Below are positions 37,211-47,836 of a DNA stretch of 64,000 bases, one piece after another (within the stretch, counting starts at the first letter, position 1; each line of letters opens with the position of its first letter). The DNA comes from Sphingomonas sp. G-3-2-10 (GTDB lineage Bacteria; Pseudomonadota; Alphaproteobacteria; Sphingomonadales; Sphingomonadaceae). A model generated the notes under the pieces. That model was not told the origin of the DNA and searched no databases. It was given only the letters and a program-made list of their open reading frames with translations. Location of the stretch: positions 2,666,001-2,730,000 of the forward strand of contig NZ_JABBFY010000001.1 in assembly GCF_012927115.1 (NCBI RefSeq). The letters run 5' to 3'. The translations under genes were made by a program, and so were the position numbers.

Positions 37211-38323
37211 ATGAAGACCCGCGCCGCAGTCGCATTCGAAGCCAAGAAGCCGCTGGAGATCGTCGAGCTCGACCTCGAAGGCCCCAAGGCCGGCGAAGTG
37301 CTGGTCGAGATCATGGCGACCGGCATCTGCCATACCGACGCCTATACGCTCGACGGGTTCGACAGCGAGGGCATCTTCCCCTCGGTCCTCGGCCATGAAG
37401 GCGCGGGCATCGTCCGCGAAGTGGGCGCGGGTGTCACCAGCGTGACCCCGGGCGACCATGTGATCCCGCTCTACACCCCGGAATGCCGCCAGTGTAAGTC
37501 GTGCCTGAGCGGCAAGACCAACCTCTGCACCGCGATCCGTGCGACGCAGGGCAAGGGGCTGATGCCCGACGGCACGACCCGGTTCAGCTACAAGGGCCAG
37601 CCGGTCTTCCATTATATGGGCTGCTCGACCTTCTCCAACTTCACCGTGCTGCCCGAGATCGCGCTCGCCAAGATCCGCGAGGACGCGCCGTTCCAGTCGA
37701 GCTGCTATATCGGTTGTGGCGTGACTACCGGTGTCGGCGCGGTCATCAACACCGCCAAGGTTCAGGTGGGCGACAATGTCGTCATTTTCGGGCTGGGCGG
37801 CATCGGCCTGAACGTGATTCAGGGCGCGCGGCTGGCCGGCGCGAACAAGATCATCGGCGTCGACATCAACCCCGACCGCGAGGAATGGGGCCGCCGCTTC
37901 GGCATGACCGACTTCCTCAATTCGAAAGGCATGAGCCGCGAGGACGTGGTGGCGCGGATCGTCGCGATGACGGATGGCGGCGCGGACTATACGTTCGACG
38001 CGACGGGCAACACCGAAGTGATGCGGATCGCGCTCGAGGCGTGCCATCGCGGCTGGGGCACCAGCATCATCATCGGCGTCGCCGAGGCGGGCAAGGAGAT
38101 CGCCACCCGCCCGTTCCAGCTGGTCACCGGCCGTAACTGGCGCGGCACCGCGTTCGGCGGGGCAAAGGGCCGCACCGACGTGCCCAAGATCGTCGACATG
38201 TACATGACCGGGAAGATCGAGATCGACCCGATGATCACGCACGTGATGGGCCTTGAGGAGATCAACAAGGGCTTCGACCTGATGCATGCGGGCGAGAGCA
38301 TCCGCAGCGTCGTCGTCTACTGA
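37211..38323 (+). CDS. frmA: S-(hydroxymethyl)glutathione dehydrogenase (class III alcohol dehydrogenase)
   Basis: 370 aa, the exact family length. Catalytic zinc ligands Cys40 (GICHTD) and His62 (GHEGAG) and the structural zinc cysteines 92, 95, 98 and 106 ([15 protein letters not shown]) are present, as is the NAD-binding [12 protein letters not shown]. It oxidises the glutathione-formaldehyde adduct to S-formylglutathione. The downstream VOC protein and purU complete a formaldehyde/formate set; no S-formylglutathione hydrolase is adjacent. Confidence 0.97.
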   Translation: MKTRAAVAFEAKKPLEIVELDLEGPKAGEVLVEIMATGICHTDAYTLDGFDSEGIFPSVLGHEGAGIVREVGAGVTSVTPGDHVIPLYTPECRQCKSCLSGKTNLCTAIRATQGKGLMPDGTTRFSYKGQPVFHYMGCSTFSNFTVLPEIALAKIREDAPFQSSCYIGCGVTTGVGAVINTAKVQVGDNVVIFGLGGIGLNVIQGARLAGANKIIGVDINPDREEWGRRFGMTDFLNSKGMSREDVVARIVAMTDGGADYTFDATGNTEVMRIALEACHRGWGTSIIIGVAEAGKEIATRPFQLVTGRNWRGTAFGGAKGRTDVPKIVDMYMTGKIEIDPMITHVMGLEEINKGFDLMHAGESIRSVVVY

Positions 38324-38353
38324 ACCGAAAACCATAAAAGCGGGAGAGAGACC

Positions 38354-38734
38354 ATGTTCAGCCATGTGATGGTGGGCAGCAACGACATTGCCCGGTCCAA
38401 GACATTCTATGATGCCCTTTTCGTCGCGATGGGCGGCAGGGCCGGGATGCAGGACCCCAAGAACCGGCTGATCTACATGAAGGACGGCAGCGTCTTCATG
38501 GTCTCGCCCCCGATCGACGGCCAGCCCGCCTGCCACGCCAATGGCGGCACGATCGGCTTTGCGATGACGCCCGAACAGGCCGATGCCTGGCACGCCGCGG
38601 GCGTCGCCAATGGCGGCACTGCGATCGAGGATGCGCCGGGCATCCGCAACGCCGGATTCGGCGACATGTATCTCGCCTATCTGCGCGATCCCGACGGCAA
38701 CAAGCTGTGCGCACTACACCGCGTTCCGGCCTGA
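38354..38734 (+). CDS. VOC (glyoxalase/bleomycin-resistance) family protein
   Basis: 126 aa. A VOC fold with two beta-alpha-beta-beta-beta units: FSHVMVGSNDIARSKTFYDAL at the start and YLAYLRDPDGNKLCALHR at the end, where the family's metal-binding His/Glu usually lie. It is 30 bp after frmA and 10 bp before purU, so it is probably in one operon with them. It might act on glutathione adducts; that is inferred from context. Confidence 0.88.
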   Translation: MFSHVMVGSNDIARSKTFYDALFVAMGGRAGMQDPKNRLIYMKDGSVFMVSPPIDGQPACHANGGTIGFAMTPEQADAWHAAGVANGGTAIEDAPGIRNAGFGDMYLAYLRDPDGNKLCALHRVPA

Positions 38735-38744
38735 ACTGCCGCCG

Positions 38745-39602
38745 ATGACCGACGCAACTGCGCCCGCCTGGGTCCTCACGCTCGATTGCGAGGACCGGCC
38801 GGGGATCGTCGCCGCGGTCAGCGGTTTTCTGGCCGAACGCGACGGGTTCATCCTCGACAGCCAGCAATATGCCGACCTGGATTCGGGCCGCTTCTTCATG
38901 CGGGTCGAGTTCAAGGCGGCTGGCGAACCGTTCGAGACCGGGCGGCTACAGGCCGAGTTCGCGCCCGTGGCTGAGCGGTTCGGGTTCGACTGGGCGCTGG
39001 CCGACGCTGGGGCCAAGCCGCGCATCCTGATCGCGGTTTCCAAGGGATCGCACTGCCTGAACGACCTGCTCCACCGCTGGAAGACCGGCGGGCTGGGGGT
39101 TGAAATCGCGGGCGTGGTCTCGAACCACGACACGCTGCGCGACCTGACCGAATGGCATGGCCTGCCCTTTCACCTGCTGCCCGAGGGCAAGGAGGCGCAG
39201 GAGGCCGCGATCCTCGACCGGTTCGAGGCGAGCGGGGCGGATTACCTGATCCTCGCCCGCTACATGCAGATCCTGTCGACCGGCCTGTCCGAGCAGCTGG
39301 CGGGGCGGTGCATTAATATCCATCACAGCTTCCTGCCCGGCTTCAAGGGCGCCAAGCCCTATCACCGCGCCCATGCGCGGGGGGTGAAGCTGATCGGTGC
39401 GACCGCCCATTTCGTGACCAGCGACCTCGACGAAGGGCCGATCATCGAGCAGGCGGTGGAGCGAGTCGATCACCGTGCCTCGGTCGAGGACATGATCCGC
39501 ATCGGCCGCGACATCGAGGCGCAGGTGCTGGCCCGCGCGGTGCAGTGGGTCGGCGCCCGGCGGGTGTTCCTCAACGGCAACCGGACCATCGTTTTCCGCT
39601 GA
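38745..39602 (+). CDS. purU: Formyltetrahydrofolate deformylase
   Basis: 285 aa from ATG 38745. An N-terminal ACT domain (DCEDRPGIVAAVSGFLAERD) is joined to a formyltransferase-type hydrolase domain. The catalytic Asn-His-Asp triad sits in INIHHSFLPGFKG and HFVTSDLDEGPIIEQ. It releases formate from 10-formyl-THF, balancing the C1 pool. Operon partner of frmA and the VOC gene, linking formaldehyde detoxification and folate C1 flow. Confidence 0.96.
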   Translation: MTDATAPAWVLTLDCEDRPGIVAAVSGFLAERDGFILDSQQYADLDSGRFFMRVEFKAAGEPFETGRLQAEFAPVAERFGFDWALADAGAKPRILIAVSKGSHCLNDLLHRWKTGGLGVEIAGVVSNHDTLRDLTEWHGLPFHLLPEGKEAQEAAILDRFEASGADYLILARYMQILSTGLSEQLAGRCINIHHSFLPGFKGAKPYHRAHARGVKLIGATAHFVTSDLDEGPIIEQAVERVDHRASVEDMIRIGRDIEAQVLARAVQWVGARRVFLNGNRTIVFR

Positions 39603-39701
39603 GCTTCCAGCCAGTTCCGTTCCCGCAGCGTGGTGAAAGTCATGCGCAAACCGTCGCGCGTCCCTTGCAGGTGGTAAGGGTCGCTTGACACAGTCGTGAG
39701 T

Positions 39702-39720
39702 CACTGTCATTTAGTCAGTG
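39702..39720. promoter_or_regulatory. Inverted repeat 1 upstream of XRE gene
   Basis: CACTG-TCATTTAGT-CAGTG. Its core CTGtCATTtaGTCAG repeats 22 bp downstream. TTGACA at 39685-39690 could be the -35 element, which would put this site over the -10 region. A likely autoregulatory operator for the small XRE protein. Confidence 0.5.
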
Positions 39721-39723
39721 TAA

Positions 39724-39740
39724 CCTGACATTCGGTCAGG
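39724..39740. promoter_or_regulatory. Inverted repeat 2 upstream of XRE gene
   Basis: CCTGAC-ATTCG-GTCAGG, with the same CTG-CATT-GTCAG core as the repeat at 39702. The two centres are about two helical turns apart, fitting cooperative binding of two repressor dimers on one DNA face. Confidence 0.5.
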
Positions 39741-39772
39741 GTATGGCGACACTCACAAAGGGTGGGGAAGCG

Positions 39773-39967
39773 ATGAAGAACAGGCTGAAGGTGCTGCGCG
39801 CCGAACGCGACTGGAGCCAGGCGGAGCTTGGCGGCCGGCTGGGCGTGTCGCGGCAGGCGGTCAACGCGATCGAGACGGGCAAATACGACCCCTCGCTCCC
39901 GCTGGCCTTCCGCATCGCGCGGCTGTTCGATTTGAAGATCGAGGATGTGTTCGATGACGGCGAGTGA
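39773..39967 (+). CDS. Small XRE-family transcriptional regulator
   Basis: 64 aa from ATG 39773, preceded by GGTGGGGAAG. It is a bare HTH of the YozG/immunity-repressor type: LKVLRAERDWSQAELGGRLG, SRQAVNAIETGKYDPSLPLA and ARLFDLKIEDVF. Its stop overlaps the next gene by 14 bases. Small XRE regulators of this kind commonly pair with a membrane protein, as here. Two inverted repeats upstream suggest autoregulation. Confidence 0.9.
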   Translation: MKNRLKVLRAERDWSQAELGGRLGVSRQAVNAIETGKYDPSLPLAFRIARLFDLKIEDVFDDGE

Positions 39968-40388
39968 GGGCGTGGGCGCAGGCGAACGTGCGGGCAAGGC
40001 GCGGCGCAAGCGGATCATGGGCGTGGTCACCCTGCTGGGCATCTCGGGCGGCATCGTCGGGTTCCTGACGTCGAAATATAGCGACAACGGCCCCGGCGGC
40101 TTCCTGCAGGGCGACCTGCCGGCATGGACCGCGATCCTGGCGTCGGTGGTGATCGTCGTGTCGCTCACCTGGGGCAGCTGGAAATTCTTCCAGGTCGTCG
40201 ACGAGGTCGAACTGCGCGACAATTATCTCGCCAGCACGGTCGGCCTGTATTTCTACATGATCCTCTACGCGGTCTGGTACCTGCTGTGGTGGGGCAAGCT
40301 CGTGCCCGAACCTAGCCATGAATGGCTGTTCGCCAGCACCCTCGCCGCGTCGCTGATTGCCTATCTCTGGAAGAAATTGCGGCCGTAA
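39954..40388 (+). CDS. Membrane protein partnered with XRE regulator
   Basis: 144 aa from ATG 39954, within the regulator's 3' end. Four likely membrane helices: VVTLLGISGGIVGFLTSKY, WTAILASVVIVVSLTWGSW, TVGLYFYMILYAVWYLLWW and WLFASTLAASLIAYLW. It may signal to or be controlled by the XRE protein. Function unknown. Confidence 0.8.
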   Translation: MTASEGVGAGERAGKARRKRIMGVVTLLGISGGIVGFLTSKYSDNGPGGFLQGDLPAWTAILASVVIVVSLTWGSWKFFQVVDEVELRDNYLASTVGLYFYMILYAVWYLLWWGKLVPEPSHEWLFASTLAASLIAYLWKKLRP

Positions 40389-40414
40389 GCCGCGTGATTG
40401 GGGAGTATCCGTAT

Positions 40415-41329
40415 ATGTTGAAGAAGCTGATCCTTTCGACCGCCGCACTGGCCGTCACCTTTGCGGGCGCTCCGGCATTCGCACAGGCCGCCCCGGCGCC
40501 TGCCGCTGCTACGGCAACGACCGAAGCCAACCCCGCTTTGTGGGTGCTGAAGGACGACGACACGACCATCTATCTGTTCGGCACGGTCCATGCGCTGAAG
40601 CCCGGGCTGAGCTGGTTCGACAGCGCGGTGCGGCAGGCGTTCGACAAGAGCGACCAGCTCGTGCTCGAAATGGTCGAGCCGGCCCCGGCCGACCTCCAGG
40701 CGATCGTGATGCCGATGGCGCTGAATCCCGCAGGACCGACGATCACGTCGCAACTGCCGGAGAACAAGCGCGCCGCCTATGCCGCAGCCGTCGTCGGCCT
40801 TGGCGCTCCCGCCACCGCGCTCGACAATTTCGATCCGTGGTTCGCGGCGATCGCGCTGACCGCCGGTTCGCTGCCCAAGTTCGGCTATGATCCCAATCAG
40901 GGCGTCGAGAAGGTCCTGACCGCCGCCGCCAAGGAAGCCGGCAAGCCGATCGCCGGGCTGGAGACGGCCGCGGAGCAGCTTGGCTTCCTCGATCGCCTGC
41001 CGATGGACGTGCAGATCCGCTATCTGGTCAGCACGGTCGATCAGTTGCCCAAGACGGGCGAGATGCTCGACAAGATGGTCGGCGTATGGGCCAAGGGCGA
41101 TCCGGACGCGCTCGCCGCGCTGATGAACGAAGGGATGCGCGAGGTCCCCGAAGTGGGGAACGCCCTGCTGACCCAGCGCAACGCCAACTGGGTCGAATGG
41201 ATCGCCAAGCGGATGGACCAGCCGGGCACCATCTTCATCGCCGTCGGCGCGGGCCATCTGGCCGGTTCGGACAGCGTGCAGGCCATGCTGGCGAAGAAGA
41301 ACCTGAAGGTCGTCCGCGTCGAATATTGA
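40415..41329 (+). CDS. TraB/GumN family protein
   Basis: 304 aa with a signal peptide (residues 1-23, ending PAFAQA). TraB/GumN features are TTIYLFGTVHALK near residue 50, the paired helices, and FIAVGAGHLAGSDSV near the C terminus, where the family's conserved Glu/His residues lie. Periplasmic. Proposed to be metal-dependent proteases of the Tiki type; the substrate is not known. Confidence 0.9.
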   Translation: MLKKLILSTAALAVTFAGAPAFAQAAPAPAAATATTEANPALWVLKDDDTTIYLFGTVHALKPGLSWFDSAVRQAFDKSDQLVLEMVEPAPADLQAIVMPMALNPAGPTITSQLPENKRAAYAAAVVGLGAPATALDNFDPWFAAIALTAGSLPKFGYDPNQGVEKVLTAAAKEAGKPIAGLETAAEQLGFLDRLPMDVQIRYLVSTVDQLPKTGEMLDKMVGVWAKGDPDALAALMNEGMREVPEVGNALLTQRNANWVEWIAKRMDQPGTIFIAVGAGHLAGSDSVQAMLAKKNLKVVRVEY

Positions 41330-41429
41330 CACTTCGAGCCTCCGAAGTTGCGCGTGACTTGACGCGCGACGGGGGCCGGTGAAGGGATGCGCAAACGCCC
41401 GAGTGCCCGGGCTGCCTGAAGAGGTGCGC

Positions 41430-41846
41430 ATGTCGACCGGCCCCCGACCCTTTATCGGACTGGCAGCAGGAATCGCCGCGGGGCTGGTGGCCGCCGCGGC
41501 GGTTTCCGCGTTTCAATCACAACTTGCGAAGCTGGAACCGGACGGTGACGAAGCCGAAGCGGCCGATCCGCCCGTTCCGGCCGTGCCCGAAGGCGCCTCA
41601 CCCTATGTGATCGGCGCGGTGATGGGCGGCATTTTCGGGGTGCTGAGCGAGTATAAGCCCGAAGCGAGCACCGGCTTTGGCGGCGCCTATGGACTGGCTA
41701 CCACCGCGCTGGCCGACCCCGCCGCGGTTATGGAAGTTGATGCGGAAGTTGAGACTGCCGAACCGGTGGTGTGGGGCGTCGGCGCGCATCTGGTGTTCGG
41801 CGCGGTACTGGAAGGGGTCCGCTGGCTGATCGCGGGGCGGCGATAG
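41430..41846 (+). CDS. YagU-like (DUF1440) membrane protein
   Basis: 138 aa from ATG 41430 (GAGG upstream). Three hydrophobic segments: FIGLAAGIAAGLVAAAAVSAF, SPYVIGAVMGGIFGVLSEY and VVWGVGAHLVFGAVLEGVRW. The arrangement matches YagU/DUF1440 inner membrane proteins, linked in E. coli to acid resistance. The family call is by overall look and moderately sure. Confidence 0.65.
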   Translation: MSTGPRPFIGLAAGIAAGLVAAAAVSAFQSQLAKLEPDGDEAEAADPPVPAVPEGASPYVIGAVMGGIFGVLSEYKPEASTGFGGAYGLATTALADPAAVMEVDAEVETAEPVVWGVGAHLVFGAVLEGVRWLIAGRR

Positions 41847-41878
41847 GTTTCAACTTACCGGACCGATCCCCTCTTGTT

Positions 41879-41897
41879 CCTCTCTCATAGGGAGAGG
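41879..41897. terminator. Hairpin between convergent genes
   Basis: CCTCTC-TCATAGG-GAGAGG forms a 6-bp stem between the convergent genes ending at 41846 and 41911. There is no clear T-run, so it is a weak bidirectional terminator candidate. Confidence 0.4.
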
Positions 41898-41910
41898 CTA
41901 AATATGCACC

Positions 41911-42357
41911 TCAGAAAAATTCCGGGAAGATGCGCTCGATTTCCGCCGGCAGGTCGCCATGACCCGATGAGAGGCCATGATAGGCAAGCAGCCGGGTGAC
42001 CAGCGTCGTCCGATAGGGCCCGATGCCCGGCGTCGCCTCCAGCCCCGACCGGCCGGATTCGGCGAGGCGATCGGCGAGATCGCCGAGAGTCTTGTAGCCT
42101 GAAGCGGTCAGACTCTTGCGAAGCCCGGCGGGCAAGCCGCACTGGCTGACCGGCAGATCGCGGCTGCTCGCGCCAGGTTGGGTGGACCTCAGCCGCGTGG
42201 CCGACGATTTCTCGCGCTTCAACGACCGGCGGATATGCGAAAGCTGGCCACTGGTCAGACCCAGCTTTCGGCCGATCTGGCGATAGGTCGAACCCGCGGC
42301 GCGCAGTTCGCGCGCTTCCTCGAGATTATGGGCGGCCTGTTCGAGCTTGCTCAGCAT
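41911..42357 (-). CDS. HTH and helix-hairpin-helix DNA-binding protein
   Basis: 148 aa from ATG 42357. Residues 15-50 form a sigma-like/Hin-type HTH (ARELRAAGSTYRQIGRKLG, LTSGQLSHIRRSLKRE). The C-terminal half looks like an RNA polymerase alpha-CTD/HhH fold (LRKSLTASGYKTLGDLADRL, ATPGIGPYRTTLV). Probably a DNA-binding regulator; target unknown. Confidence 0.7.
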   Translation of the reverse strand: MLSKLEQAAHNLEEARELRAAGSTYRQIGRKLGLTSGQLSHIRRSLKREKSSATRLRSTQPGASSRDLPVSQCGLPAGLRKSLTASGYKTLGDLADRLAESGRSGLEATPGIGPYRTTLVTRLLAYHGLSSGHGDLPAEIERIFPEFF

Positions 42358-42393
42358 TGGGACCGCTCTAGCCCCGTGGCCGGGCGACGCCAA

Positions 42394-43578
42394 TCAGGCG
42401 CCGCAAAGCTCGCCGTGCGCGGCGGCCGGCTCGCGCCGCCACAGCAGGACGGCGGCGAGCCCCGCCAGCGACGTCGCCGCACCGGCAAGTGCGACCGCCG
42501 GGTAGCCGAGGCCCGAAGCGATCACGCCGCCGCCCAGCGCCGCGCCGATTGCATTGCCGAGATTGAACGCGCCGATATTGACCGCCGAGGCGAGGTTCGG
42601 CGCATCGCCGGCCGCGCGCATCACCCGCACCTGAAGCGGAGGCACAAGAGCAAAGCTGGCCACGCCCCATAGGAAGATCAGCACCGCGCTGACGCCGGCA
42701 TAGGGCATCAGCACCGCATAGGCGACGAGGATCGCCGAAAGCGACGCGAGGGTGACGATCAGCGTGCGATCGACCGAGCGATCGGCATAGCGCCCGCCCA
42801 GCCAGTTGCCGACGGTGAGGCCAAGACCATAGACGACCAGCATCGTCGTCACGAAACCGAGCGACGCGTGCGTCACGTCGCGCAGGATCGGCACGATATA
42901 GGTGAACACGGTGAACATCGCGCTCGATCCGACGACGGTGAGCGCCAGCGCGCCGATCACATCGCCACGCGTCATCACGCGCAGTTCGCGCATCACATCC
43001 GAACCCGCAGGCGCCGGAAGCGGTGGCAGCGCGAACCGCAGCGCCGCCATCGTGGCGAGGCCCAGCGCGGCGATGCCCCAGAAGGCCGAACGCCAGCCGA
43101 GATGCTCGCCCGCCCAGGTGGCCAGCGGCACGCCGACGACATTCGCGACGGTAAGGCCCATGAACATCGCCGCCACCGCGCTGGCGCGGCGATCCGGCGC
43201 GACGAGGCTGGCGGCAACGATCGAGCCGACGCCGAAAAAGGCGCCGTGATTGAGCGAGGTGATCAGCCGCGAGGCGAGCAGCATCCCATAGCCATCGGAA
43301 ACAGCGGACAGGAGGTTGCCGAGCGTGAAGATGCCGGCAAGGCCGATCAGCAGCGTGCGGCGCGGCACCCGCCCGGTGGTGAGCGTCATCAGCGGCGCGC
43401 CGATCATGACGCCGAGCGCATAGGCGCTGATCAACAGGCCCGCGGACGGAATCGAGACCTGAAGATCGCCCGCGATCAACGGCAACAGGCCCATCGGCGC
43501 GAATTCGGTGACGCCGATGCCGAACGCCCCGATGGCGAGCGCGAGCAACCCCAGCGTTCCGCGTTGCCGATATTCCAT
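42394..43578 (-). CDS. MFS transporter (arabinose/chloramphenicol efflux type)
   Basis: 394 aa with twelve predicted helices. The start (LLALAIGAFGIGVTEFAPMG) and the helix 2-3 motif A region (GAPLMTLTTGRVPRRTLL) match the DHA1/AraJ-like subfamily of drug and sugar efflux pumps. It is divergent from a LysR regulator at 99 bp, which probably controls it. The substrate cannot be told from sequence. Confidence 0.93.
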   Translation of the reverse strand: MEYRQRGTLGLLALAIGAFGIGVTEFAPMGLLPLIAGDLQVSIPSAGLLISAYALGVMIGAPLMTLTTGRVPRRTLLIGLAGIFTLGNLLSAVSDGYGMLLASRLITSLNHGAFFGVGSIVAASLVAPDRRASAVAAMFMGLTVANVVGVPLATWAGEHLGWRSAFWGIAALGLATMAALRFALPPLPAPAGSDVMRELRVMTRGDVIGALALTVVGSSAMFTVFTYIVPILRDVTHASLGFVTTMLVVYGLGLTVGNWLGGRYADRSVDRTLIVTLASLSAILVAYAVLMPYAGVSAVLIFLWGVASFALVPPLQVRVMRAAGDAPNLASAVNIGAFNLGNAIGAALGGGVIASGLGYPAVALAGAATSLAGLAAVLLWRREPAAAHGELCGA

Positions 43579-43677
43579 ATCCCTGCTTCCTTCTGCTATG
43601 CGGAGGCACAGATGGCGGCAGGCCTACCGAGGCGGTAGCAGCCTGGAACGCGAAGGATTTTTGCATTGGAAGCAAAG

Positions 43678-44568
43678 ATGCGAGGCGGCGCGGACCGCGC
43701 CCATGCGCTGGCGCTGTTCGCGGCGATCGTCGAGCATGGCAGTTTTTCGGCCGCCGGGCGCGCGCTGGACATGAGTCCGTCTGCGGTCAGCCGGGCGGTG
43801 GACCGGATCGAGGCGCGGCTGGGCGTGCGGCTGTTGCTGCGCTCCACCCGCGCTTTGTCGCTGACCGCCGAGGGCCAAGCCTATCTGCTCGCCGCGCGCC
43901 GGATCCTGACCGATCTGGACGATGCCGAACAGGCGATCGCCGATCAGGGTGCGCCGCGCGGGCGGCTGAGGGTCAGCGCGGCCTTTTCGCACGGCCGGCT
44001 CTGCGTCGTGCCGCTATTGCGCCGGTTCGCCGAGCTTTATCCACATGTGCTGATCGACATCGCGCTGACCGATACGCTGGTGGATGTGGCGTCGGGCGAA
44101 GCCGATGTCGCGGTGCGGTTCGGCCCCCTGCCCGACAGCAGCCTGACCGCGCGGAAACTGGGCGAGACACGGCGCGTGATCATCGCCTCGCCCGACTATC
44201 TCGCCCGGCACGGGACGCCGCAGCAACCCGAGGATCTGCACCGGCACAATTGCATGAACTTCAACTTCCGCCGCGCCGAGCCGGTCTGGCCGTTCCGCCG
44301 CGACGGGACGGAGTTCGCCCTGTCGGTGCGCGGGAACGTGGAAGCCAATAATGGCGAGACGCTGGGCCAGCTCGCGGCGCTGGGCATGGGGATCGCGCGG
44401 GTCGGATCGTTCGGCGTGGCCGGGGAGCTTGCGCGCGGCGAGCTGGTGCCGGTGCTCGAAGCCTTCAATCCCGGCGATGTGGAGAGCATCCACGCGGTGT
44501 TCGTCGGGGGTGCCAGCGTACCGGCGCGGATCCGGGTGTTCGTGGACTTCCTTGCCGCCAATCTTTGA
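43678..44568 (+). CDS. LysR-family transcriptional regulator
   Basis: 296 aa from ATG 43678 (GGAAGC 6-8 bases upstream); a TTG at 43666 is also in frame. The N-terminal winged HTH reads ALFAAIVEHGSFSAAGRALD, SPSAVSRAVDRIEARLGVRL. A periplasmic-binding-protein-like effector domain follows. Divergent from the MFS gene, the classic LysR arrangement. Confidence 0.93.
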   Translation: MRGGADRAHALALFAAIVEHGSFSAAGRALDMSPSAVSRAVDRIEARLGVRLLLRSTRALSLTAEGQAYLLAARRILTDLDDAEQAIADQGAPRGRLRVSAAFSHGRLCVVPLLRRFAELYPHVLIDIALTDTLVDVASGEADVAVRFGPLPDSSLTARKLGETRRVIIASPDYLARHGTPQQPEDLHRHNCMNFNFRRAEPVWPFRRDGTEFALSVRGNVEANNGETLGQLAALGMGIARVGSFGVAGELARGELVPVLEAFNPGDVESIHAVFVGGASVPARIRVFVDFLAANL

Positions 44569-45327
44569 TCAGAGCAGCAGATTCTCCGGCGTGCGGCCGA
44601 CCGGGCCTCCACCCAGCCGGCGGCGATATTCGGTTTCGGCGGTGAAGCGGATGTCGATATCGCGATCAGACAGGAAGCCGTGCAGGCTGTCATCGTCGAT
44701 CTCGCTCCATTCCTTGCCGCGATCGGGGCCGTAGCGGACGCGGGGCAGCAGGCCCGGCAGCTTCGACCATTCGATCAGCTGCGCGACGCTGGCTTCGTTC
44801 AGCATGTCGCGCAGGTGGAATGCGGTGACATAGGCGTCGGGGAAGGCGCGGTGCGCCGGAAGCCCGCGCTCATGCTCCAGCCCCTCGGGCTTGCGCCAGT
44901 AGCGCAGCACCTGGTTGGAGAAGCTGGGGCTGTCCGGCCACAGGCGCAGCGCGCATTTCCACGTGCAGATCCAGTCGGCCCCGCGCGTGAGCGAAGGGGT
45001 GCAGAATTGCTCTTCGAACGTCGCACGATGCGCGGCCAGCGCGACGCGGCGCGGCCAGGGATCCAAGATCGGGCGCGCGACATCGTGCCACCAAGGCGCA
45101 TCCGCCACATCCTCGTCGCGGATATGGTGGATCGCGGTGGTAATCGGCGACATCGGCCGGCCGGGATTGACGAAACGCTGCCCGCCCTCGCCGAACAGTT
45201 CCCACCGCCCGCTCTGGCTGAGCGCGACATCCTGCCAGCCGATCTCGCACACGCCATGCGCTGGCGGCGCGCTGCCGGTGGTCTCGAGATCGATGACGCG
45301 GATGATGGAGGGCGGAGGGGGCGGCAT
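44569..45327 (-). CDS. DEDDh 3'-5' exonuclease (DNA polymerase III epsilon-like)
   Basis: 252 aa from ATG 45327. ExoI, ExoII and ExoIII motifs are visible: IIRVIDLETTG (Asp/Glu), AHRATFEEQF in place of AHNAxFD, and HRAFPDAYVT carrying the catalytic His and Asp. A C-terminal ~70-residue extension is present. It is not the replicative DnaQ in size or context; such proteins act in repair or RNA turnover. Confidence 0.88.
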   Translation of the reverse strand: MPPPPPSIIRVIDLETTGSAPPAHGVCEIGWQDVALSQSGRWELFGEGGQRFVNPGRPMSPITTAIHHIRDEDVADAPWWHDVARPILDPWPRRVALAAHRATFEEQFCTPSLTRGADWICTWKCALRLWPDSPSFSNQVLRYWRKPEGLEHERGLPAHRAFPDAYVTAFHLRDMLNEASVAQLIEWSKLPGLLPRVRYGPDRGKEWSEIDDDSLHGFLSDRDIDIRFTAETEYRRRLGGGPVGRTPENLLL

Positions 45328-45427
45328 TGCCGGGGCGATGTGGGGACTAAGCGGGATGAAAGCGAGTCGTTTTTGCCGCTGGCCACGCAACCGCGAACGC
45401 TCTCATCGATTTTCCAATTCAACGTAA

Positions 45428-47680
<2,253 letters not shown>

Positions 47681-47687
47681 TGTGAAT

Positions 47688-47832
47688 CCTCTCCCCTTCG
47701 GGGGAGAGGGAGAGACGGACCGAAGGTCCGGCGACGGGTGAGGGTCAAGTGCGGGACGGCCCGTTTCTGACCCTCATCCTTCCCACTCGCTTCGCGAGCG
47801 GGGCCCTTCCTTCTCCCCCGGAGGGGAGAAGG
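47688..47832. repeat. Nested palindromic intergenic repeat (three stem-loops)
   Basis: A 9-bp stem CCTCTCCCC-TTCG-GGGGAGAGG (47688-47709) and a 10-bp stem CCTTCTCCCC-CGGA-GGGGAGAAGG (47809-47832) flank an inner inverted pair of GTGAGGGTCA with TGACCCTCAT. It fills the gap between the convergent katG and pgm genes and should terminate both. Elements of this type are widely repeated between sphingomonad genes. Confidence 0.7.
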
Positions 47833-47836
47833 AGTT

